A DNA stretch of 21,479 nt from Campylobacteraceae bacterium (GTDB lineage: Bacteria; Campylobacterota; Campylobacteria; Campylobacterales; Sulfurovaceae), in NCBI GenBank assembly GCA_027081065.1, contig JALWLW010000035.1, positions 1 to 21,479 of the forward strand. The letters are read 5' to 3'. A program made the position numbers and the translations under genes. The stretch's first letter is position 1. Every line of letters starts with the position of its first letter. Shown here one piece after another: positions 7,305-17,023 of this stretch. Under the pieces are notes generated by a model. It had not been told where the DNA came from. It worked only from the letters and a program-made list of their open reading frames with translations, and did no database searches.

Positions 7305-8545
7305 TATAGACCTACTGCACCTAAAGTTTCATATTTGTTCATATAGATTTGTGCTTCAATTTTTCTCATTGTATCAAGGGCAACTTGAACAATAATAAGC
7401 ACAGCAACCCCACCAAAGTAGAATGCTGCACCAATGGAGTTAATCAATATGAATGGTAAAGTAGAAATAAGTGCCAAATAAAACGCACCTGAACCTGTCA
7501 ATCTACTTGCCACTTCATTAATAAACTCTTTAGTATGCTCACCTGGACGAACACCAGGAATAAACCCACCTTGACGCTTTAAGTTGTCTGCAATATCTTT
7601 CGCGTTAAATACAATAGACGCATAAAAAAATGCAAAAAATACTACCAGTACAAAAGTAGCAGCATTAAATGCCATACCACCCGGTGCTAAAGCATCAGCA
7701 ACCATCTTAGCATACTCATTGTCTGAACTCCCTAACATTGTCAGAGGGAACATTAACACGGCACTTGCAAAAATTGGAGGAATAACACCTGCCAAGTTTA
7801 CTTTTATTGGGATGTAGTTCATTACTCTTTTATCTTGATTTTGCATTATTGTTTTTCTTGAATAAGAGATAGGAATTCTACGCTCACCAAGTTCAATATA
7901 AATAATAACAAAAATAGTTGCAAAAATAATAGCTATCATTGCCAATACAGCTAAGAATGATAATGCTCCTGTATTTACTGAAGTCATTGTGTTAGAAATA
8001 GCCGAAGGAATTCCTGAGACAATACCAGCAAAAATAATCAATGAAATACCGTTACCAATACCACTCTGAGTAATACGCTCACCAATCCACATAAGCAACA
8101 TTGTACCTGTTAACATGGAAGCTGTTGTAATAATAGTAAATGTCATTGGATCAATGAGTACAGCACCATTCATATTTTGAAGTCCTACAGAGACACCAAA
8201 TGCTTGAACCAGTGTAATTACAATGGTTGCATAACGAATGATTTGCATATATTTTTGCATTCCATCACGCTCTTTTTTCATCTGACCAATTGCAGGAAAA
8301 GTAGCAGCCATAAGCTCCATTACAATTGAAGCTGTAATGTAAGGCATGATTCCAAGTGAAATAATTGAAAAACGCTCAATTGCACCACCAGAGAACATGT
8401 TAACCATGTCTCCAACACCTTGCCCATTAAAAAATGAAGCAATTACGGCAGTATCAACACCAGGAACTGGTACGTATGCTAAAACTCTGTAGGCAAATAG
8501 AAATCCAAAAGTAATCAGTATTTTCTGAGTTAAAGCATTACTCAT
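7304..8545 (-). CDS. secY: Protein translocase subunit SecY
   Basis: Channel subunit of the SecYEG inner-membrane translocon. The 413-residue protein shows about ten membrane helices. Signature stretches include WIGERITQSGIGNGISLII (153-171), the cytosolic loop ERRIPI (221-226) and GGFIPGVRPG (326-335), which contacts SecA and the ribosome. The first helix begins almost at once (ILITFGFLFAYRVLAYVPVPG), so the N-terminal arm is shorter than in E. coli; I regard this as the compact form usual in this phylum. The ATG at 8543-8545 lies two bases after the rplO stop, with only a modest GAGTGG site, suggesting coupling to rplO. Confidence 0.97.
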   Translation of the reverse strand: MSNALTQKILITFGFLFAYRVLAYVPVPGVDTAVIASFFNGQGVGDMVNMFSGGAIERFSIISLGIMPYITASIVMELMAATFPAIGQMKKERDGMQKYMQIIRYATIVITLVQAFGVSVGLQNMNGAVLIDPMTFTIITTASMLTGTMLLMWIGERITQSGIGNGISLIIFAGIVSGIPSAISNTMTSVNTGALSFLAVLAMIAIIFATIFVIIYIELGERRIPISYSRKTIMQNQDKRVMNYIPIKVNLAGVIPPIFASAVLMFPLTMLGSSDNEYAKMVADALAPGGMAFNAATFVLVVFFAFFYASIVFNAKDIADNLKRQGGFIPGVRPGEHTKEFINEVASRLTGSGAFYLALISTLPFILINSIGAAFYFGGVAVLIIVQVALDTMRKIEAQIYMNKYETLGAVGL

Positions 8546-8547
8546 GG

Positions 8548-8946
8548 TTAGTTACCACTCGTTGTAACAGCTTCATCTTTGATTTTAGCTGCTAAATCTT
8601 TAGCACCTGCACCAATAAGCTTTACTTTTGTAACAGATTTTTGAAGTTTATATACAGACTTAATTGTCTCCATAGTAATTTCAGCTAATTCAGCAACTAC
8701 TTTATTTTTATCTACATTAATTGAATGAGGTTTAATTACACGAGAAGAAAAACCAATTTTTGGTAATCTTCTGTAAAGTGGCATTTGTCCACCTTCAAAA
8801 CCTCTTTTAGCTGAGTAACCAGTTCTTGACTTCTGACCTTTGTTACCACGTCCTGAAGTTTTACCTGTTCCTGAACCTTGACCACGACCAACACGTTTTC
8901 TATTACGTGTTGAACCTGCTGCTGGTTGTAAATTATGTAATGCCAT
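8548..8946 (-). CDS. rplO: 50S ribosomal protein L15 (uL15)
   Basis: A large-subunit protein that threads a Gly/Arg-rich N-terminal extension into 23S rRNA. The 132 residues include [20 protein letters not shown] near the start, [20 protein letters not shown] in the middle and a compact C-terminal domain containing VKLIGAG. The ATG at 8944-8946 has GGGAG 5 bases upstream. Only 10 bases separate it from the rpsE stop, so the rpmD (uL30) gene that usually lies here is missing. The C-terminal part is shorter than in E. coli (144 residues) but looks intact. Confidence 0.97.
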   Translation of the reverse strand: MALHNLQPAAGSTRNRKRVGRGQGSGTGKTSGRGNKGQKSRTGYSAKRGFEGGQMPLYRRLPKIGFSSRVIKPHSINVDKNKVVAELAEITMETIKSVYKLQKSVTKVKLIGAGAKDLAAKIKDEAVTTSGN

Positions 8947-8956
8947 ATCTACTCCC

Positions 8957-9406
8957 TTACTTTTTAATCTTTACAAGAGCATCAATCGTTGCTCTTACAA
9001 GGTTGTTAGGGTTATTTGAACCCAATGATTTTGCAATAACATCTTGAATACCTGCAAGCTCAAATACTGGTCTCATCGCACCACCGGCGATTGTCCCTGT
9101 ACCCTCACTCGCTGGTCTTAAGATAATCCTACTTGCACCTGTTTTTTGCTGAACATCATGAGCAATAGTTGTACCCTTAACATTTACATGTACAAGTGAT
9201 TTAAAAGCGTCATCAACTGCTTTTTTAATAGCATCTGGAACCTCTTTTGCTTTACCTGTACCATAACCAATAGTACCATTTTTGTCACCAATTACTACAA
9301 GTGCTGTAAATCTAAAACGTCTACCACCCTTTACAACTTTAGTAACACGACCAATGTTTACGATTTTCTCTTCAAATTTTTCTCTATCGATATTTTCTGC
9401 TAACAT
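8957..9406 (-). CDS. rpsE: 30S ribosomal protein S5 (uS5)
   Basis: A small-subunit protein near the mRNA entry site and decoding-fidelity region. In 149 residues it shows the dsRNA-binding-like N domain ([26 protein letters not shown] split across about 24-54) and the C domain with [23 protein letters not shown]. The ATG at 9404-9406 has AAGGAG 7 bases upstream. A second ATG at 9408-9410 is out of frame. It is co-transcribed between rplR and rplO. Confidence 0.97.
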   Translation of the reverse strand: MLAENIDREKFEEKIVNIGRVTKVVKGGRRFRFTALVVIGDKNGTIGYGTGKAKEVPDAIKKAVDDAFKSLVHVNVKGTTIAHDVQQKTGASRIILRPASEGTGTIAGGAMRPVFELAGIQDVIAKSLGSNNPNNLVRATIDALVKIKK

Positions 9407-9417
9407 TCATCTTCTCC

Positions 9418-9774
9418 TTAAAACTTAATTCCAGCTTCTCTAAGAGCGTCTGCAAATGCTGCAACAACACCATGATAGAGGTAACCGTTTCTATCGAAAA
9501 CAACTGTTTCAATATTTTTAGCTTTAAGAGCATCTGCCATTGCAGCACCTACTTTTTTAGCATCTTCTTTATTCGCTTTTAAACCCATCTTATTACCATC
9601 AGCAGAAGTAAGTGTTACACCAGCAATATCATCAATAGCTTGAGCATAAACATGTCTATTTGATTTAAAAATAGAGACTCTAGGAAGTTCTACTGTTCCA
9701 GAAATCTTACCTCTAACTCTTCTTTTACGTTGAATTCTAAGTTTGTTTTTTCTTTTTTGAATACTTTTTAACAT
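9418..9774 (-). CDS. rplR: 50S ribosomal protein L18 (uL18)
   Basis: A 5S rRNA-binding protein of the central protuberance. The 118 residues have a Lys/Arg-rich tail ([19 protein letters not shown]), then [20 protein letters not shown] and the closing [20 protein letters not shown] with a REAGIKF end, all typical of the family. The ATG at 9772-9774 has AGGAG 6 bases upstream. It lies 12 bases after rplF and 11 before rpsE. Confidence 0.97.
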   Translation of the reverse strand: MLKSIQKRKNKLRIQRKRRVRGKISGTVELPRVSIFKSNRHVYAQAIDDIAGVTLTSADGNKMGLKANKEDAKKVGAAMADALKAKNIETVVFDRNGYLYHGVVAAFADALREAGIKF

Positions 9775-9786
9775 CTTATGCTCCTA

Positions 9787-10320
9787 TTAACTTGCTGATT
9801 TTCCAGCTTTTCTGACAATAACTTCATCAGTATACTTAACACCCTTACCTTTGTAAGGCTCTGGTGGTCTAAAGCTTCTAATCTCAGCAGCAACTTGACC
9901 AATAGTCTGTTTGTCTGTACCCTTAATATGAATAAGGTTTTTCTCAACAGTAATCTCTACACCTTCTGGAATAGCAAAATCAATTGGATGTGAGAAACCA
10001 AGTTGTAAGTTAAGTGTTTTACCTTGAACAGCTGCTCTATAACCAACACCATTGATCTCTAAAGATTTTTGAAAACCTTTATCTAAACCTTCAATAATAT
10101 TAGCAAATAATGCACGGTAAGTTCCCCAGAAAGCTGCACTCTCTTTAGCTTCACCTACTTTTGAAAATGTTACTTCACTTCCATCAATAGCGATTCCAAC
10201 TCGACCATGAGTCTCAAGTCTCTTCTCTAAGTTGCCTTTTTTAGCAACTAAAGCTGTACCATCTACAGATACATCAATACCGTTAGCAACGGCTACAGGT
10301 TGTTTTCCTACTCTTGACAT
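9787..10320 (-). CDS. rplF: 50S ribosomal protein L6 (uL6)
   Basis: A large-subunit protein near the factor-binding centre, built from two similar alpha/beta repeats. The 177 residues begin [19 protein letters not shown] and show [33 protein letters not shown] and the conserved closing [12 protein letters not shown]. The ATG at 10318-10320 has AAGGAG 6 bases upstream. It follows rpsH by 9 bases. Confidence 0.97.
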   Translation of the reverse strand: MSRVGKQPVAVANGIDVSVDGTALVAKKGNLEKRLETHGRVGIAIDGSEVTFSKVGEAKESAAFWGTYRALFANIIEGLDKGFQKSLEINGVGYRAAVQGKTLNLQLGFSHPIDFAIPEGVEITVEKNLIHIKGTDKQTIGQVAAEIRSFRPPEPYKGKGVKYTDEVIVRKAGKSAS

Positions 10321-10329
10321 ATCTTCTCC

Positions 10330-10725
10330 TTACCAAATACTACAGATAACTTCACCACCAACTTTTTGCTTGAATGCTTCATCATTTGCAATCACGCCTT
10401 TGTTGGTAGATACTACTAGTGTTCCGTAACCATTTTTAAATGAACGAATCTCTGCCGCTGTTTGGTAAACACGTCTACCTGGCTTAGAAATCTTTTTCAC
10501 TTCATTGATTACACTGTGACCATTTTCGTCATACTTAAGTACAACTTTAATTGTCTTTTTATTACCATCTTCTTTTACTTTATAACTCTCAAGGTAACCC
10601 TTGTCTACTAAAATAGAAACTGTAGCCTCAATTGTTTTTGAGTGAAGAAGTGTTGTAACATCTAATCTTCTTTGTGCAGCATTTCTTATTCGAGTAAGAG
10701 AGTCTGCAATTATATCTGTCATCAT
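10330..10725 (-). CDS. rpsH: 30S ribosomal protein S8 (uS8)
   Basis: A primary 16S rRNA-binding protein. In E. coli it also represses its own spc operon. The 131 residues begin [16 protein letters not shown] and end [20 protein letters not shown] followed by GGEVICSIW, the conserved C-terminus. Two adjacent ATGs (10725 and 10722) are possible. AGGAG lies 9 bases before the first, so I kept that one. It lies 13 bases after rpsN. Confidence 0.97.
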   Translation of the reverse strand: MMTDIIADSLTRIRNAAQRRLDVTTLLHSKTIEATVSILVDKGYLESYKVKEDGNKKTIKVVLKYDENGHSVINEVKKISKPGRRVYQTAAEIRSFKNGYGTLVVSTNKGVIANDEAFKQKVGGEVICSIW

Positions 10726-10738
10726 CTTTTACTTCTCC

Positions 10739-10924
10739 TTACCAGCTTGATTTTTTCATACCAGGGATTAAACCCTCGTTTGCCATTTTTCTTAAACAAA
10801 TTCTGCAAAGACTAAAATCTTTATAAACAGAGTGTGGTCTACCACAAATGTTACATCTTGTATATGCTCTTGAGCTAAACTTAGCAGGTCGCTTCTGTTT
10901 AGCTATCATTGATTTCTTAGCCAT
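10739..10924 (-). CDS. rpsN: 30S ribosomal protein S14, zinc-binding short form (uS14)
   Basis: A 61-residue small-subunit head protein. The four zinc cysteines are present: C24-x2-C27 (RCNICGRP) and C40-x2-C43 (LCRICLRK), making this the short, zinc-dependent form rather than the roughly 100-residue zinc-free form of enterobacteria. It closes with [11 protein letters not shown], as expected. The ATG at 10922-10924 overlaps the rplE stop by one base (TAATG), with AAAGGA inside the rplE tail. Confidence 0.97.
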   Translation of the reverse strand: MAKKSMIAKQKRPAKFSSRAYTRCNICGRPHSVYKDFSLCRICLRKMANEGLIPGMKKSSW

Positions 10925-11469
10925 TAGTTCTTTCCTTTAGCGAAAGGCATTCCAAGCTTCTCTAAAAGAGTGAATGCTTCTTTATCAGATTCAGTACTTG
11001 TTACAATTGTAATGTTCATACCATGAGTTTTAATAATATTATCAAATTCTACTTCTGGGAACATAAGTTGCTCTTGAAGACCAAAGTTGTAGTTACCACG
11101 TCCATCAAAACCTTTTCTTGGTGTTCCACGGAAATCTTTTACTCTTGGAAGAGCAATTGAGACTAATTTATCAAAGAAGTTATACATGTTTTCACCACGT
11201 AATGTTACTCTAATACCTGATGGTGCACCTTCTCTTGCTTTAAAACCAGCAACCGATTTTTTAGCATTAACTACTACTGCTTTTTGACCAGCAATTAGTG
11301 AGATTGTATCTGTCATGTTTGCGATAAGTTTGTTGTCCTTACCCTCTTCACCAGCACCAACAGAGATAACAATTTTCTCAAGCTTAGGTGTCTGCATTAC
11401 ATTTTTAATCTCACACTCTTCTCTAAGTGCAGCCGTAATGTCAATGTACTTTTGCTTCATTCTACTCAT
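10924..11469 (-). CDS. rplE: 50S ribosomal protein L5 (uL5)
   Basis: A 5S rRNA-binding protein of the central protuberance that also contacts the P-site tRNA. The 181 residues show [51 protein letters not shown] and [18 protein letters not shown], a full-length match. The ATG at 11467-11469 has AGAGG about 9 bases upstream; a second in-frame ATG lies three codons in. It ends in one-base overlap with rpsN. Confidence 0.97.
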   Translation of the reverse strand: MSRMKQKYIDITAALREECEIKNVMQTPKLEKIVISVGAGEEGKDNKLIANMTDTISLIAGQKAVVVNAKKSVAGFKAREGAPSGIRVTLRGENMYNFFDKLVSIALPRVKDFRGTPRKGFDGRGNYNFGLQEQLMFPEVEFDNIIKTHGMNITIVTSTESDKEAFTLLEKLGMPFAKGKN

Positions 11470-11473
11470 AAGA

Positions 11474-11710
11474 TTACGCCTCTACTTTTTTTACATTAGA
11501 AATATGAATTGGCATCTCTTTATTTACGAAACCACCATCTTTATTCTCTTCACTTGGCTTAACAGTTTTCTTAGCAATTTTACAACCCTCTACAATAACT
11601 GCATCTTGTTTTTTAAGTACTTTAAGAACAGTTGCTTTTGTCCCTTTGTCATCACCAGCGATAACCAAAACTTGGTCACCTTTTTTGATTTTAAATTTTT
11701 TATTTGCCAT
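11474..11710 (-). CDS. rplX: 50S ribosomal protein L24 (uL24)
   Basis: An assembly-initiating large-subunit protein with a KOW motif ([20 protein letters not shown]). It is 78 residues from the chosen ATG at 11708-11710. An ATG two codons earlier (11714-11716) is only one base from the AGAGG site. The chosen one has seven bases of spacing and overlaps the rplN stop by one base (TAATG). It ends [13 protein letters not shown], somewhat shorter than E. coli L24 (104 residues). Confidence 0.95.
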   Translation of the reverse strand: MANKKFKIKKGDQVLVIAGDDKGTKATVLKVLKKQDAVIVEGCKIAKKTVKPSEENKDGGFVNKEMPIHISNVKKVEA

Positions 11711-12078
11711 TACCATACCTCTGGAGCAAGTGATACAATTTTCATGAATCCTGCGTATCTAGTTTCTCTAGCTACAGGTCCAAAAATACGTGTACCAATT
11801 GGTTGTTTTTTATCATCAATAATTACAGCAGCGTTGTCATCGAATCTGATTAAAGAACCATTTTCTCTCTGAATCTCTTTGTGAGTTCTTACAACAACAG
11901 CTTTAACTACTTTACCCTTTTTAACTTTTCCTGTTGGAAGAGCTTTTTTAACAGAGGCAACAATAACATCACCTACTGAAGCGTATCTTCTCTTAGAACC
12001 ACCAAGAACTTTGATACACATAATCTCTTTTGCACCACTGTTGTCTGCAACAGTTAATCTTGTAAAACCTTGGATCAT
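11710..12078 (-). CDS. rplN: 50S ribosomal protein L14 (uL14)
   Basis: A large-subunit protein at the bridge to the 30S subunit. It is exactly 122 residues, the standard length. It begins [20 protein letters not shown], has [20 protein letters not shown] in the middle, and ends FGPVARETR followed by [12 protein letters not shown]. The ATG at 12076-12078 overlaps the rpsQ stop by one base (TAATG), with AGGAG 7 bases upstream. Confidence 0.98.
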   Translation of the reverse strand: MIQGFTRLTVADNSGAKEIMCIKVLGGSKRRYASVGDVIVASVKKALPTGKVKKGKVVKAVVVRTHKEIQRENGSLIRFDDNAAVIIDDKKQPIGTRIFGPVARETRYAGFMKIVSLAPEVW

Positions 12079-12326
12079 TACTCTTCTCCTGCTTTAACAA
12101 TTTCTAAAAGTCTAAAAGTTTTTCTTTTTGACATTGGTCTACACTCAATCGCAGAGATTGTATCTCCAACTTTTGCTGTAGCTTTTTCATCATGAATAAG
12201 ATACTTTTTAAATCTTTTAACAGTTTTGTGGTATCTAGGGTGAATAACTTTACGCTCAACTACAATAGTAGCTGTCTTTTCACCTGCGATTTTAATTACT
12301 GTACCAGTTATTTGTCTTTTTGGCAT
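12078..12326 (-). CDS. rpsQ: 30S ribosomal protein S17 (uS17)
   Basis: A primary 16S rRNA-binding OB-fold protein. The 82 residues include [39 protein letters not shown] and a typical [17 protein letters not shown]. The ATG at 12324-12326 has AAGGGG upstream at about 8 bases. It sits 11 bases after rpmC. Confidence 0.97.
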   Translation of the reverse strand: MPKRQITGTVIKIAGEKTATIVVERKVIHPRYHKTVKRFKKYLIHDEKATAKVGDTISAIECRPMSKRKTFRLLEIVKAGEE

Positions 12327-12337
12327 ACTCGCACCCC

Positions 12338-12526
12338 TTACTTCGCAACAGCTGTAAGTGCTGTTAGGATTCTAGCGATATCTTTTTTCGCTACTCTCAA
12401 CTCACTAGTGTTAGTAAGTTGCATTGTTTTTTGCTTTGCTTTAAGTGTAAAAAGCTCAAGCTTCTTCTCTTTAAGCATTGCGTTTAACTCTTCTACGCTT
12501 TTATCTTTAATATCAGTATATTTCAT
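12338..12526 (-). CDS. rpmC: 50S ribosomal protein L29 (uL29)
   Basis: A small helical-hairpin protein at the polypeptide exit tunnel, next to the SRP and trigger-factor dock. It has 62 residues from [20 protein letters not shown], with [20 protein letters not shown] and DIARILTAL following. The ATG at 12524-12526 has AAGGAT 4 bases upstream. The frame is open for another 18 codons upstream, but that stretch lies inside rplP and is not conserved-looking. The start overlaps the end of rplP by 14 bases. Confidence 0.95.
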   Translation of the reverse strand: MKYTDIKDKSVEELNAMLKEKKLELFTLKAKQKTMQLTNTSELRVAKKDIARILTALTAVAK

Positions 12527-12938
12527 TACTATCCTTCGCAGCGATAATTTTACATTGGAATGGAAGCTTATGTAAAGCAAGTGTTAATGCTTTACGTGCA
12601 ACCTCTTCAGGAACACCAGCTACTTCAAATACAATTCTTCCTGGCTTAATGTTCATAACCCACTCTTCAACTGCACCTTTACCTTTACCCATTCTTGTCT
12701 CAAGAGGTTTTCTTGTAAGAGGTTTATCAGGAAAAACACGAATCCAAGATTTACCTTGTCTCTTCATTTCACGAGTCATTGTAATTCTGGCTGCTTCGAT
12801 TTGTCTAGAGTTAATTCTTCCAGCTGAAGTAGCTTTAAGAGCAAACTCACCAAACTCAATCTTGTTACCTCTAAATGACTTACCTCTGTTACGACCTTTC
12901 ATTACCTTACGGTATTTGGTTCTTTTAGGCATTAACAT
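12513..12938 (-). CDS. rplP: 50S ribosomal protein L16 (uL16)
   Basis: A large-subunit protein at the A-site tRNA elbow, needed for late assembly. The 141 residues begin [20 protein letters not shown] and contain [40 protein letters not shown] and the [16 protein letters not shown] loop. The ATG at 12936-12938 has GAGGTG 7 bases upstream. The ATG two codons later (MPKRTKY) would be 13 bases away, so the longer form is preferred. Its final codons (SNEIY) overlap the start of rpmC. Confidence 0.96.
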   Translation of the reverse strand: MLMPKRTKYRKVMKGRNRGKSFRGNKIEFGEFALKATSAGRINSRQIEAARITMTREMKRQGKSWIRVFPDKPLTRKPLETRMGKGKGAVEEWVMNIKPGRIVFEVAGVPEEVARKALTLALHKLPFQCKIIAAKDSNEIY

Positions 12939-12940
12939 AA

Positions 12941-13639
12941 CTATTCACCTCTCTTTTGACGTGGCTTACGACCACCTCTTTGTTCTTCTTTTTGCTCAGC
13001 TTGAATACCTTTAGCAAGTACTTCACCTTTGAAAATCCAAACTTTAATACCAATGATTCCATAAGTCGTTTGTGCTTCTGCAAAACCATAATCAATTTTA
13101 GCTCTAAGTGTATGAAGAGGAACACGTCCTTCTAAGTACCACTCAGTTCTAGCCATCTCAGCACCACCAAGTCTACCTGAGACAGAAACTTTAATTCCTT
13201 TTGCTCCAGACTTTAATGCACCTTGAATAACTTTTTTCATTGCACGTCTAAATGCAACACGACGTTCGAGTTGAGTAGCAACGTTTTCAGCTGCTAATTG
13301 ACCAGAAGCTTGAGCACGTTTTTCTTCTTTAATGTTAAGAGATATATCTTTTTTAAACATTTTGTTCAAAGTAGATTTTAACTTCTCAATATCTGCACCT
13401 TTTTTACCAATGATAATTCCAGGTCTAGCAGTTACAATAGTAATTCTTACTTTTTTTGCTGTTCTTTCTATAATAATATTAGAGACACCTGCATAGAAAA
13501 GCTCTTTTTTTAAGTACTTTCTTAATGCATAATCTTCAGCAATAAATGCTGCTGTTCTCTCTTTTTTAGGAAACCATCTTGATTCCCAGTTTCTGTTAAT
13601 TCCAAGTCTAAGACCTATAGGATTGACTTTTTGACCCAT
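12941..13639 (-). CDS. rpsC: 30S ribosomal protein S3 (uS3)
   Basis: A small-subunit protein lining the mRNA entry channel. The 232 residues begin [20 protein letters not shown], carry a KH domain with the GxxG loop ([12 protein letters not shown], about 76-87) and the C domain with [20 protein letters not shown]. The tail is basic ([11 protein letters not shown]). The ATG at 13637-13639 has a strong AGGAGG 6 bases upstream, one base after the rplV stop. Confidence 0.98.
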   Translation of the reverse strand: MGQKVNPIGLRLGINRNWESRWFPKKERTAAFIAEDYALRKYLKKELFYAGVSNIIIERTAKKVRITIVTARPGIIIGKKGADIEKLKSTLNKMFKKDISLNIKEEKRAQASGQLAAENVATQLERRVAFRRAMKKVIQGALKSGAKGIKVSVSGRLGGAEMARTEWYLEGRVPLHTLRAKIDYGFAEAQTTYGIIGIKVWIFKGEVLAKGIQAEQKEEQRGGRKPRQKRGE

Positions 13640-13640
13640 A

Positions 13641-13967
13641 TTATGCCTCCTCTGCTTTTGCTACTTCTACCATGATGTGAGCTGTTGGCTTAAGGATTCT
13701 ACTTGCAGTTCCTCTTGCTCTTGGTCTAAATCTTTTCATAAATGATGCTTTGTCTACTCTACAAGAGGTAATTACTACTTCTTCTGGCTCAAAATCACCA
13801 TTTGCTACTGCAGATGCAATAACTTTAGAAATTAATCTAGCAGCCTTATTAGGCATAAATTCTAATGATGCAAGTGCAAGTTCAGCATTCATCCCTTGAA
13901 CTTCTCTAGCAATCATTCTAGCTTTGTTAGGTGCTACTCTTGTAAATTTTAATACTGCTTTACTCAT
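13641..13967 (-). CDS. rplV: 50S ribosomal protein L22 (uL22)
   Basis: A protein whose long beta hairpin lines the exit tunnel, at the macrolide-sensitive constriction. The 108 residues include [37 protein letters not shown] and the hairpin region [20 protein letters not shown]. The sequence around the constriction shows no insertion. The ATG at 13965-13967 has AAGGGTAGG upstream. It follows rpsS by 3 bases. Confidence 0.97.
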   Translation of the reverse strand: MSKAVLKFTRVAPNKARMIAREVQGMNAELALASLEFMPNKAARLISKVIASAVANGDFEPEEVVITSCRVDKASFMKRFRPRARGTASRILKPTAHIMVEVAKAEEA

Positions 13968-13970
13968 AAC

Positions 13971-14246
13971 CTACCCTTTTCTCTGAACAGAACCTTTATG
14001 GCCCTTAAATGTTCTTGTTGGTGCAAATTCACCTAGTTTATATCCAACGTGGTTTTCTGTAATAAATACAGGAACAAACTGTCTACCGTTGTGAACATTG
14101 ATTGTTAAACCAATGAAATCAGGAAAAATAACTGATCTTCTTGACCAAGTTTTGATAGGTTTGTGAGAACCCTCTTCTTTAGCCTTAAGAACTTTTTTCT
14201 TTAAGTGGTCATCTATAAATGGACCTTTTTTAGTTGATCTTGCCAT
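13971..14246 (-). CDS. rpsS: 30S ribosomal protein S19 (uS19)
   Basis: A head protein that forms a bridge to the large subunit with S13. The 91 residues begin [19 protein letters not shown] and contain [40 protein letters not shown] and the closing [14 protein letters not shown]. The ATG at 14244-14246 has AAGGGT 5 bases upstream. It follows rplB by 9 bases. Confidence 0.98.
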   Translation of the reverse strand: MARSTKKGPFIDDHLKKKVLKAKEEGSHKPIKTWSRRSVIFPDFIGLTINVHNGRQFVPVFITENHVGYKLGEFAPTRTFKGHKGSVQRKG

Positions 14247-14255
14247 CTCTTACCC

Positions 14256-15083
14256 TTACTTCTTTCTCTTAGAGATAATTAATTTATCACTAGCTTTTTT
14301 CTTACGAGTTTTATAACCTTTAGTCGGCATACCCCATGGAGAAACAGGATGTCGTCCAGAGTTAGTTTTACCTTCACCACCACCATGTGGGTGATCAATA
14401 GGGTTCATCGCAGATCCTCTAGTTTGTGGTCTAATACCTCTATGTCTTTGACGACCAGCTTTACCACCAACAACATTTGCCCAATCTTCGCTCCCAACAG
14501 TACCGATAGTTGCTAAACACTCACCAAGAACATATCTCATCTCACCAGATGGAAGTCTAAGTGAAACGTATTTACCATCTCTACCCATAATTTGTGCATA
14601 ACCACCAGCTGAACGAGCGATTGATCCACCTTGACCAGGATTAAGCTCAATGTTATGAACCAATGTTCCAACAGGAATAGCTTTAAGTTTCATACAGTTA
14701 CCTGTAAGAATATCAAGTCCAGACTCAGCTGACATGATTTTGTCACCAACACTCATACCTTTAGCTTGAAGAACATATCTTCTATCACCATCAGTGTATT
14801 TAACCAAACAAATTCTACAAGTTCTGTATGGGTCGTACTCAACAGTAGCTACTGTTCCTTCAACACCAAATTTGTTTCTTTTAAAATCAATGATTCTGTA
14901 AAGTTTTTTAGCTCCACCCTCTCTGTGACGAGAAGTAATTCTACCGTTTGAATTTCTACCAGCTGAACGTGGAAGTTTTTTCAAAAGTGATCTAACTGAA
15001 GCTTTTGCTGTAATGTCACCAGAGTCAAGGTTAGTAATATATCTACGCCCTGCTGTGGTTGGTTTATATGATTTAATTGCCAT
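14256..15083 (-). CDS. rplB: 50S ribosomal protein L2 (uL2)
   Basis: The largest core protein of the 50S subunit, essential for subunit joining and peptidyl-transferase centre assembly. The 275 residues have [20 protein letters not shown] near the start, the KOW-like central domain ([11 protein letters not shown] to [19 protein letters not shown]), and the conserved C-terminal signature [20 protein letters not shown], which includes the near-invariant histidine of the HPHGGG loop. The ATG at 15081-15083 has GGGAG 6 bases upstream. It follows rplW by 10 bases. Confidence 0.98.
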   Translation of the reverse strand: MAIKSYKPTTAGRRYITNLDSGDITAKASVRSLLKKLPRSAGRNSNGRITSRHREGGAKKLYRIIDFKRNKFGVEGTVATVEYDPYRTCRICLVKYTDGDRRYVLQAKGMSVGDKIMSAESGLDILTGNCMKLKAIPVGTLVHNIELNPGQGGSIARSAGGYAQIMGRDGKYVSLRLPSGEMRYVLGECLATIGTVGSEDWANVVGGKAGRQRHRGIRPQTRGSAMNPIDHPHGGGEGKTNSGRHPVSPWGMPTKGYKTRKKKASDKLIISKRKK

Positions 15084-15093
15084 CGTATTCTCC

Positions 15094-15375
15094 CTACACT
15101 GCTAAACTGTCAATTTTTGCATCTTCTGGTAAGAACACGTAAAACTTTTTAGAGTCTGGTCTTTTACCTTCGATACCTTTGAATCTTTTCACTTTACCAT
15201 TAACTCTCATAGAATTTACTCTTAGAGGTTTAACACCAAAATACTCTTGGAAAACTGCTTTTAGACCATTTTTAGTCATTCTTGGACTGGTTTGAACAAC
15301 AAGTACACCATCTTCTTGCATAGCAAGTGTTTTTTCTGTGTACAAGATTGATTTAATATCTGTAATATCTGCCAT
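15094..15375 (-). CDS. rplW: 50S ribosomal protein L23 (uL23)
   Basis: An exit-tunnel rim protein, the main docking point for trigger factor and SRP. The 93 residues include [40 protein letters not shown] and [20 protein letters not shown], the last being the tunnel loop. The ATG at 15373-15375 has a modest AAAAGAG site, one base after the rplD stop, consistent with coupling. Confidence 0.96.
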   Translation of the reverse strand: MADITDIKSILYTEKTLAMQEDGVLVVQTSPRMTKNGLKAVFQEYFGVKPLRVNSMRVNGKVKRFKGIEGKRPDSKKFYVFLPEDAKIDSLAV

Positions 15376-15376
15376 C

Positions 15377-15967
15377 TTAGTTCTCTTTTATTAATTTTTC
15401 CCAAACAGACTTTTCAATTACCACTGAGTGATAAGCAGCTGCTAGGTAGGCGTTAAGCTCATTTGCTTCAATTAAATATGCATTTTGAAGGTTTCTAAAT
15501 GCAAGGAATGTTTTGTCATCAATTAGTTCTTTAACAACCAATACATCTCTTTGACCAAGTTCATTAACAAATGCAGTTGCATCTTTAGTTTTACCTGACT
15601 CAATTGTAACGTTGTCAACAACAAAAAGTTTTTCGTTAGCTGCTAACTCTGCTAATGCGAAGTTAAGTGCTAATTTTTTCTGTTTTTTGTTTACTTTTTG
15701 ATCATAGTTTCTGTTGTTCTTAGGACCAAACGCAACACCACCACCAACAAAGATAGGCGATCTAACAGAACCTGCTCTTGCACGTCCTCCACCTTTTTGA
15801 GCCCAAGGCTTCTTACCACCACCACGAACTTCTGAACGCGTTTTTGCTGTTGCAGTATTCGCTCTTAGTCCGGCTGCATAAGATTTACAATACAAATAAA
15901 GGTTATGTGGGTTAATGTCCGAATATGACTCTGGAAGGTCACTTATTTTAATTACTGTTGCACTCAT
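15377..15967 (-). CDS. rplD: 50S ribosomal protein L4 (uL4)
   Basis: A protein whose long loop lines the exit tunnel. In E. coli it represses its own S10 operon, but I see no L4-leader-like structure here that would support the same control. The 196 residues contain the loop [20 protein letters not shown] and [20 protein letters not shown] (about 41-80) and the globular domain ending WEKLIKEN. The ATG at 15965-15967 overlaps the rplC stop by one base, with AAGGAT about 9 bases upstream. Confidence 0.97.
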   Translation of the reverse strand: MSATVIKISDLPESYSDINPHNLYLYCKSYAAGLRANTATAKTRSEVRGGGKKPWAQKGGGRARAGSVRSPIFVGGGVAFGPKNNRNYDQKVNKKQKKLALNFALAELAANEKLFVVDNVTIESGKTKDATAFVNELGQRDVLVVKELIDDKTFLAFRNLQNAYLIEANELNAYLAAAYHSVVIEKSVWEKLIKEN

Positions 15968-16548
15968 TATTTAACTATCCTTACCAATCCACGAGCACCA
16001 TTGTGACCAGGGATTGAACCTTTTAATACTAAAATTCCATTTTCAGCATCAAATGAAATAACATCATTTTTAACTGTAACTTGTGTGTTTCCGTACTGAC
16101 CTGGCATTTTTTTACCTTTTTGAACACGTCCAGGCCACTCAGCATTACCAATAGAACCAATTCTTCTACCAAATCTATGACCATGAGATGCTGGTCCACC
16201 ACCAAATCCGTGACGTTTCATACCACCTTGGAAACCACGTCCTTTAGTGTTTAGTGAAGTTTTAACTAATTCAGCATCTGCTAAAGCTGCTGCTGAATAA
16301 TCACCAGCTTCTGTACCTTCAGCTACTCTAATAGTCATAAACTTGTTAAACTCTTTATCAATACCGAATTTAGCCTGTTGACCTTCAATACTTTTATTGA
16401 TTTTTTTGCTGCTATGGTAAGCAACTACAGCTTTACCATCTTCACGTACTTCACATACTTTAGTTTCGATAACTTTTAAAAGGGTTACAGGAATACTTGG
16501 AACACCAACTGTTCTACTCATACCTACTTTTTCAATAATAAATTCCAT
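15967..16548 (-). CDS. rplC: 50S ribosomal protein L3 (uL3)
   Basis: An assembly-initiating protein whose long extension reaches the peptidyl-transferase centre. It is 193 residues from [20 protein letters not shown]. Typical stretches are [40 protein letters not shown] and KKMPGQYGN; the glutamine in MPGQYGN is the residue methylated in many bacteria. Two adjacent ATGs exist (16551 and 16548). AGGAG is only three bases from the first and six from the second, so I chose the second. It follows rpsJ by 9 bases. Confidence 0.96.
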   Translation of the reverse strand: MEFIIEKVGMSRTVGVPSIPVTLLKVIETKVCEVREDGKAVVAYHSSKKINKSIEGQQAKFGIDKEFNKFMTIRVAEGTEAGDYSAAALADAELVKTSLNTKGRGFQGGMKRHGFGGGPASHGHRFGRRIGSIGNAEWPGRVQKGKKMPGQYGNTQVTVKNDVISFDAENGILVLKGSIPGHNGARGLVRIVK

Positions 16549-16557
16549 CATCTACTC

Positions 16558-16869
16558 CTATTTGTCCATTGATCTGATTTCAACATCAACTTCTGGAGCC
16601 AGGTCTAGTTTCATAAGTGAATCTATAGTGTCCGAAGTAGCTGAAACAATATCAATCATTCTTCCGTGAATTCTAATCTCAAATTGCTCTCTCGCATCTT
16701 TGTTAACGTGAGGAGATTTAAGAACAGTGTACTTTTTAATCTTAGTTGGCATTGGAATTGGGCCAATAAGTTCTGCACCTGTACGTTTAACAGCTTCAAC
16801 AATTGAAGCAACCGATCTGTCTAAAACACGATGATCATAAGCTTTAAGCTTAAGTCTAATTTTTTCCAT
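16558..16869 (-). CDS. rpsJ: 30S ribosomal protein S10 (uS10)
   Basis: A head protein of the 30S subunit and, as NusE, a partner of NusB and NusG in transcription antitermination and coupling. The 103 residues show [40 protein letters not shown] and [14 protein letters not shown], a full family match. The ATG at 16867-16869 has AAGGT 7 bases upstream. It is the first gene of the operon, with an 80-90 base leader from the proposed promoter. Confidence 0.98.
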   Translation of the reverse strand: MEKIRLKLKAYDHRVLDRSVASIVEAVKRTGAELIGPIPMPTKIKKYTVLKSPHVNKDAREQFEIRIHGRMIDIVSATSDTIDSLMKLDLAPEVDVEIRSMDK

Positions 16870-16958
16870 TTAATTTACCTTATAAAGAACTCGTCAGCTT
16901 ACTAAAAAAACCATGCATTTACATGACTTTTTAGCTCCTAACTAAATTTTGGAACGCA

Positions 16959-16964
16959 ATTATA
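16959..16964 (-). promoter_or_regulatory. Main promoter (-10) of the S10-spc operon
   Basis: TATAAT on the minus strand (in GAGTATAATTGCG) lies about 90 bases upstream of the rpsJ ATG. It closely resembles the tRNA-Ser promoter -10 (GGCTATAATTCC at 18312-18323), as expected for growth-rate-linked genes. No clear -35 is seen. A second TATAAA lies upstream near 16991-16997. The leader holds no riboswitch or L4-leader fold that I can recognise. Confidence 0.6.
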
Positions 16965-17023
16965 CTCATATAGGCTTTTATTTAGGATGTATTTTATAGT
17001 ACTTTTAGACAAAAATGATATTT

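Noticed and set aside
11315..11872. 185-codon open frame on the plus strand
   Set aside because: It is antisense to rplE, rplX and rplN, which are certain genes. The translation is Phe/Ser/Ile-rich without any domain, as expected of a shadow.
12192..12575. 127-codon open frame on the plus strand
   Set aside because: Antisense to rpsQ and rpmC; low-complexity composition, no ribosome site.
12649..13014. 121-codon open frame on the plus strand
   Set aside because: Antisense to rplP and rpsC; no independent coding evidence.
16870..16955. Possible L4-binding leader or riboswitch upstream of rpsJ
   Set aside because: The leader is short and AT-rich, and I could not find a fold resembling the E. 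coli S10 leader or any known riboswitch.
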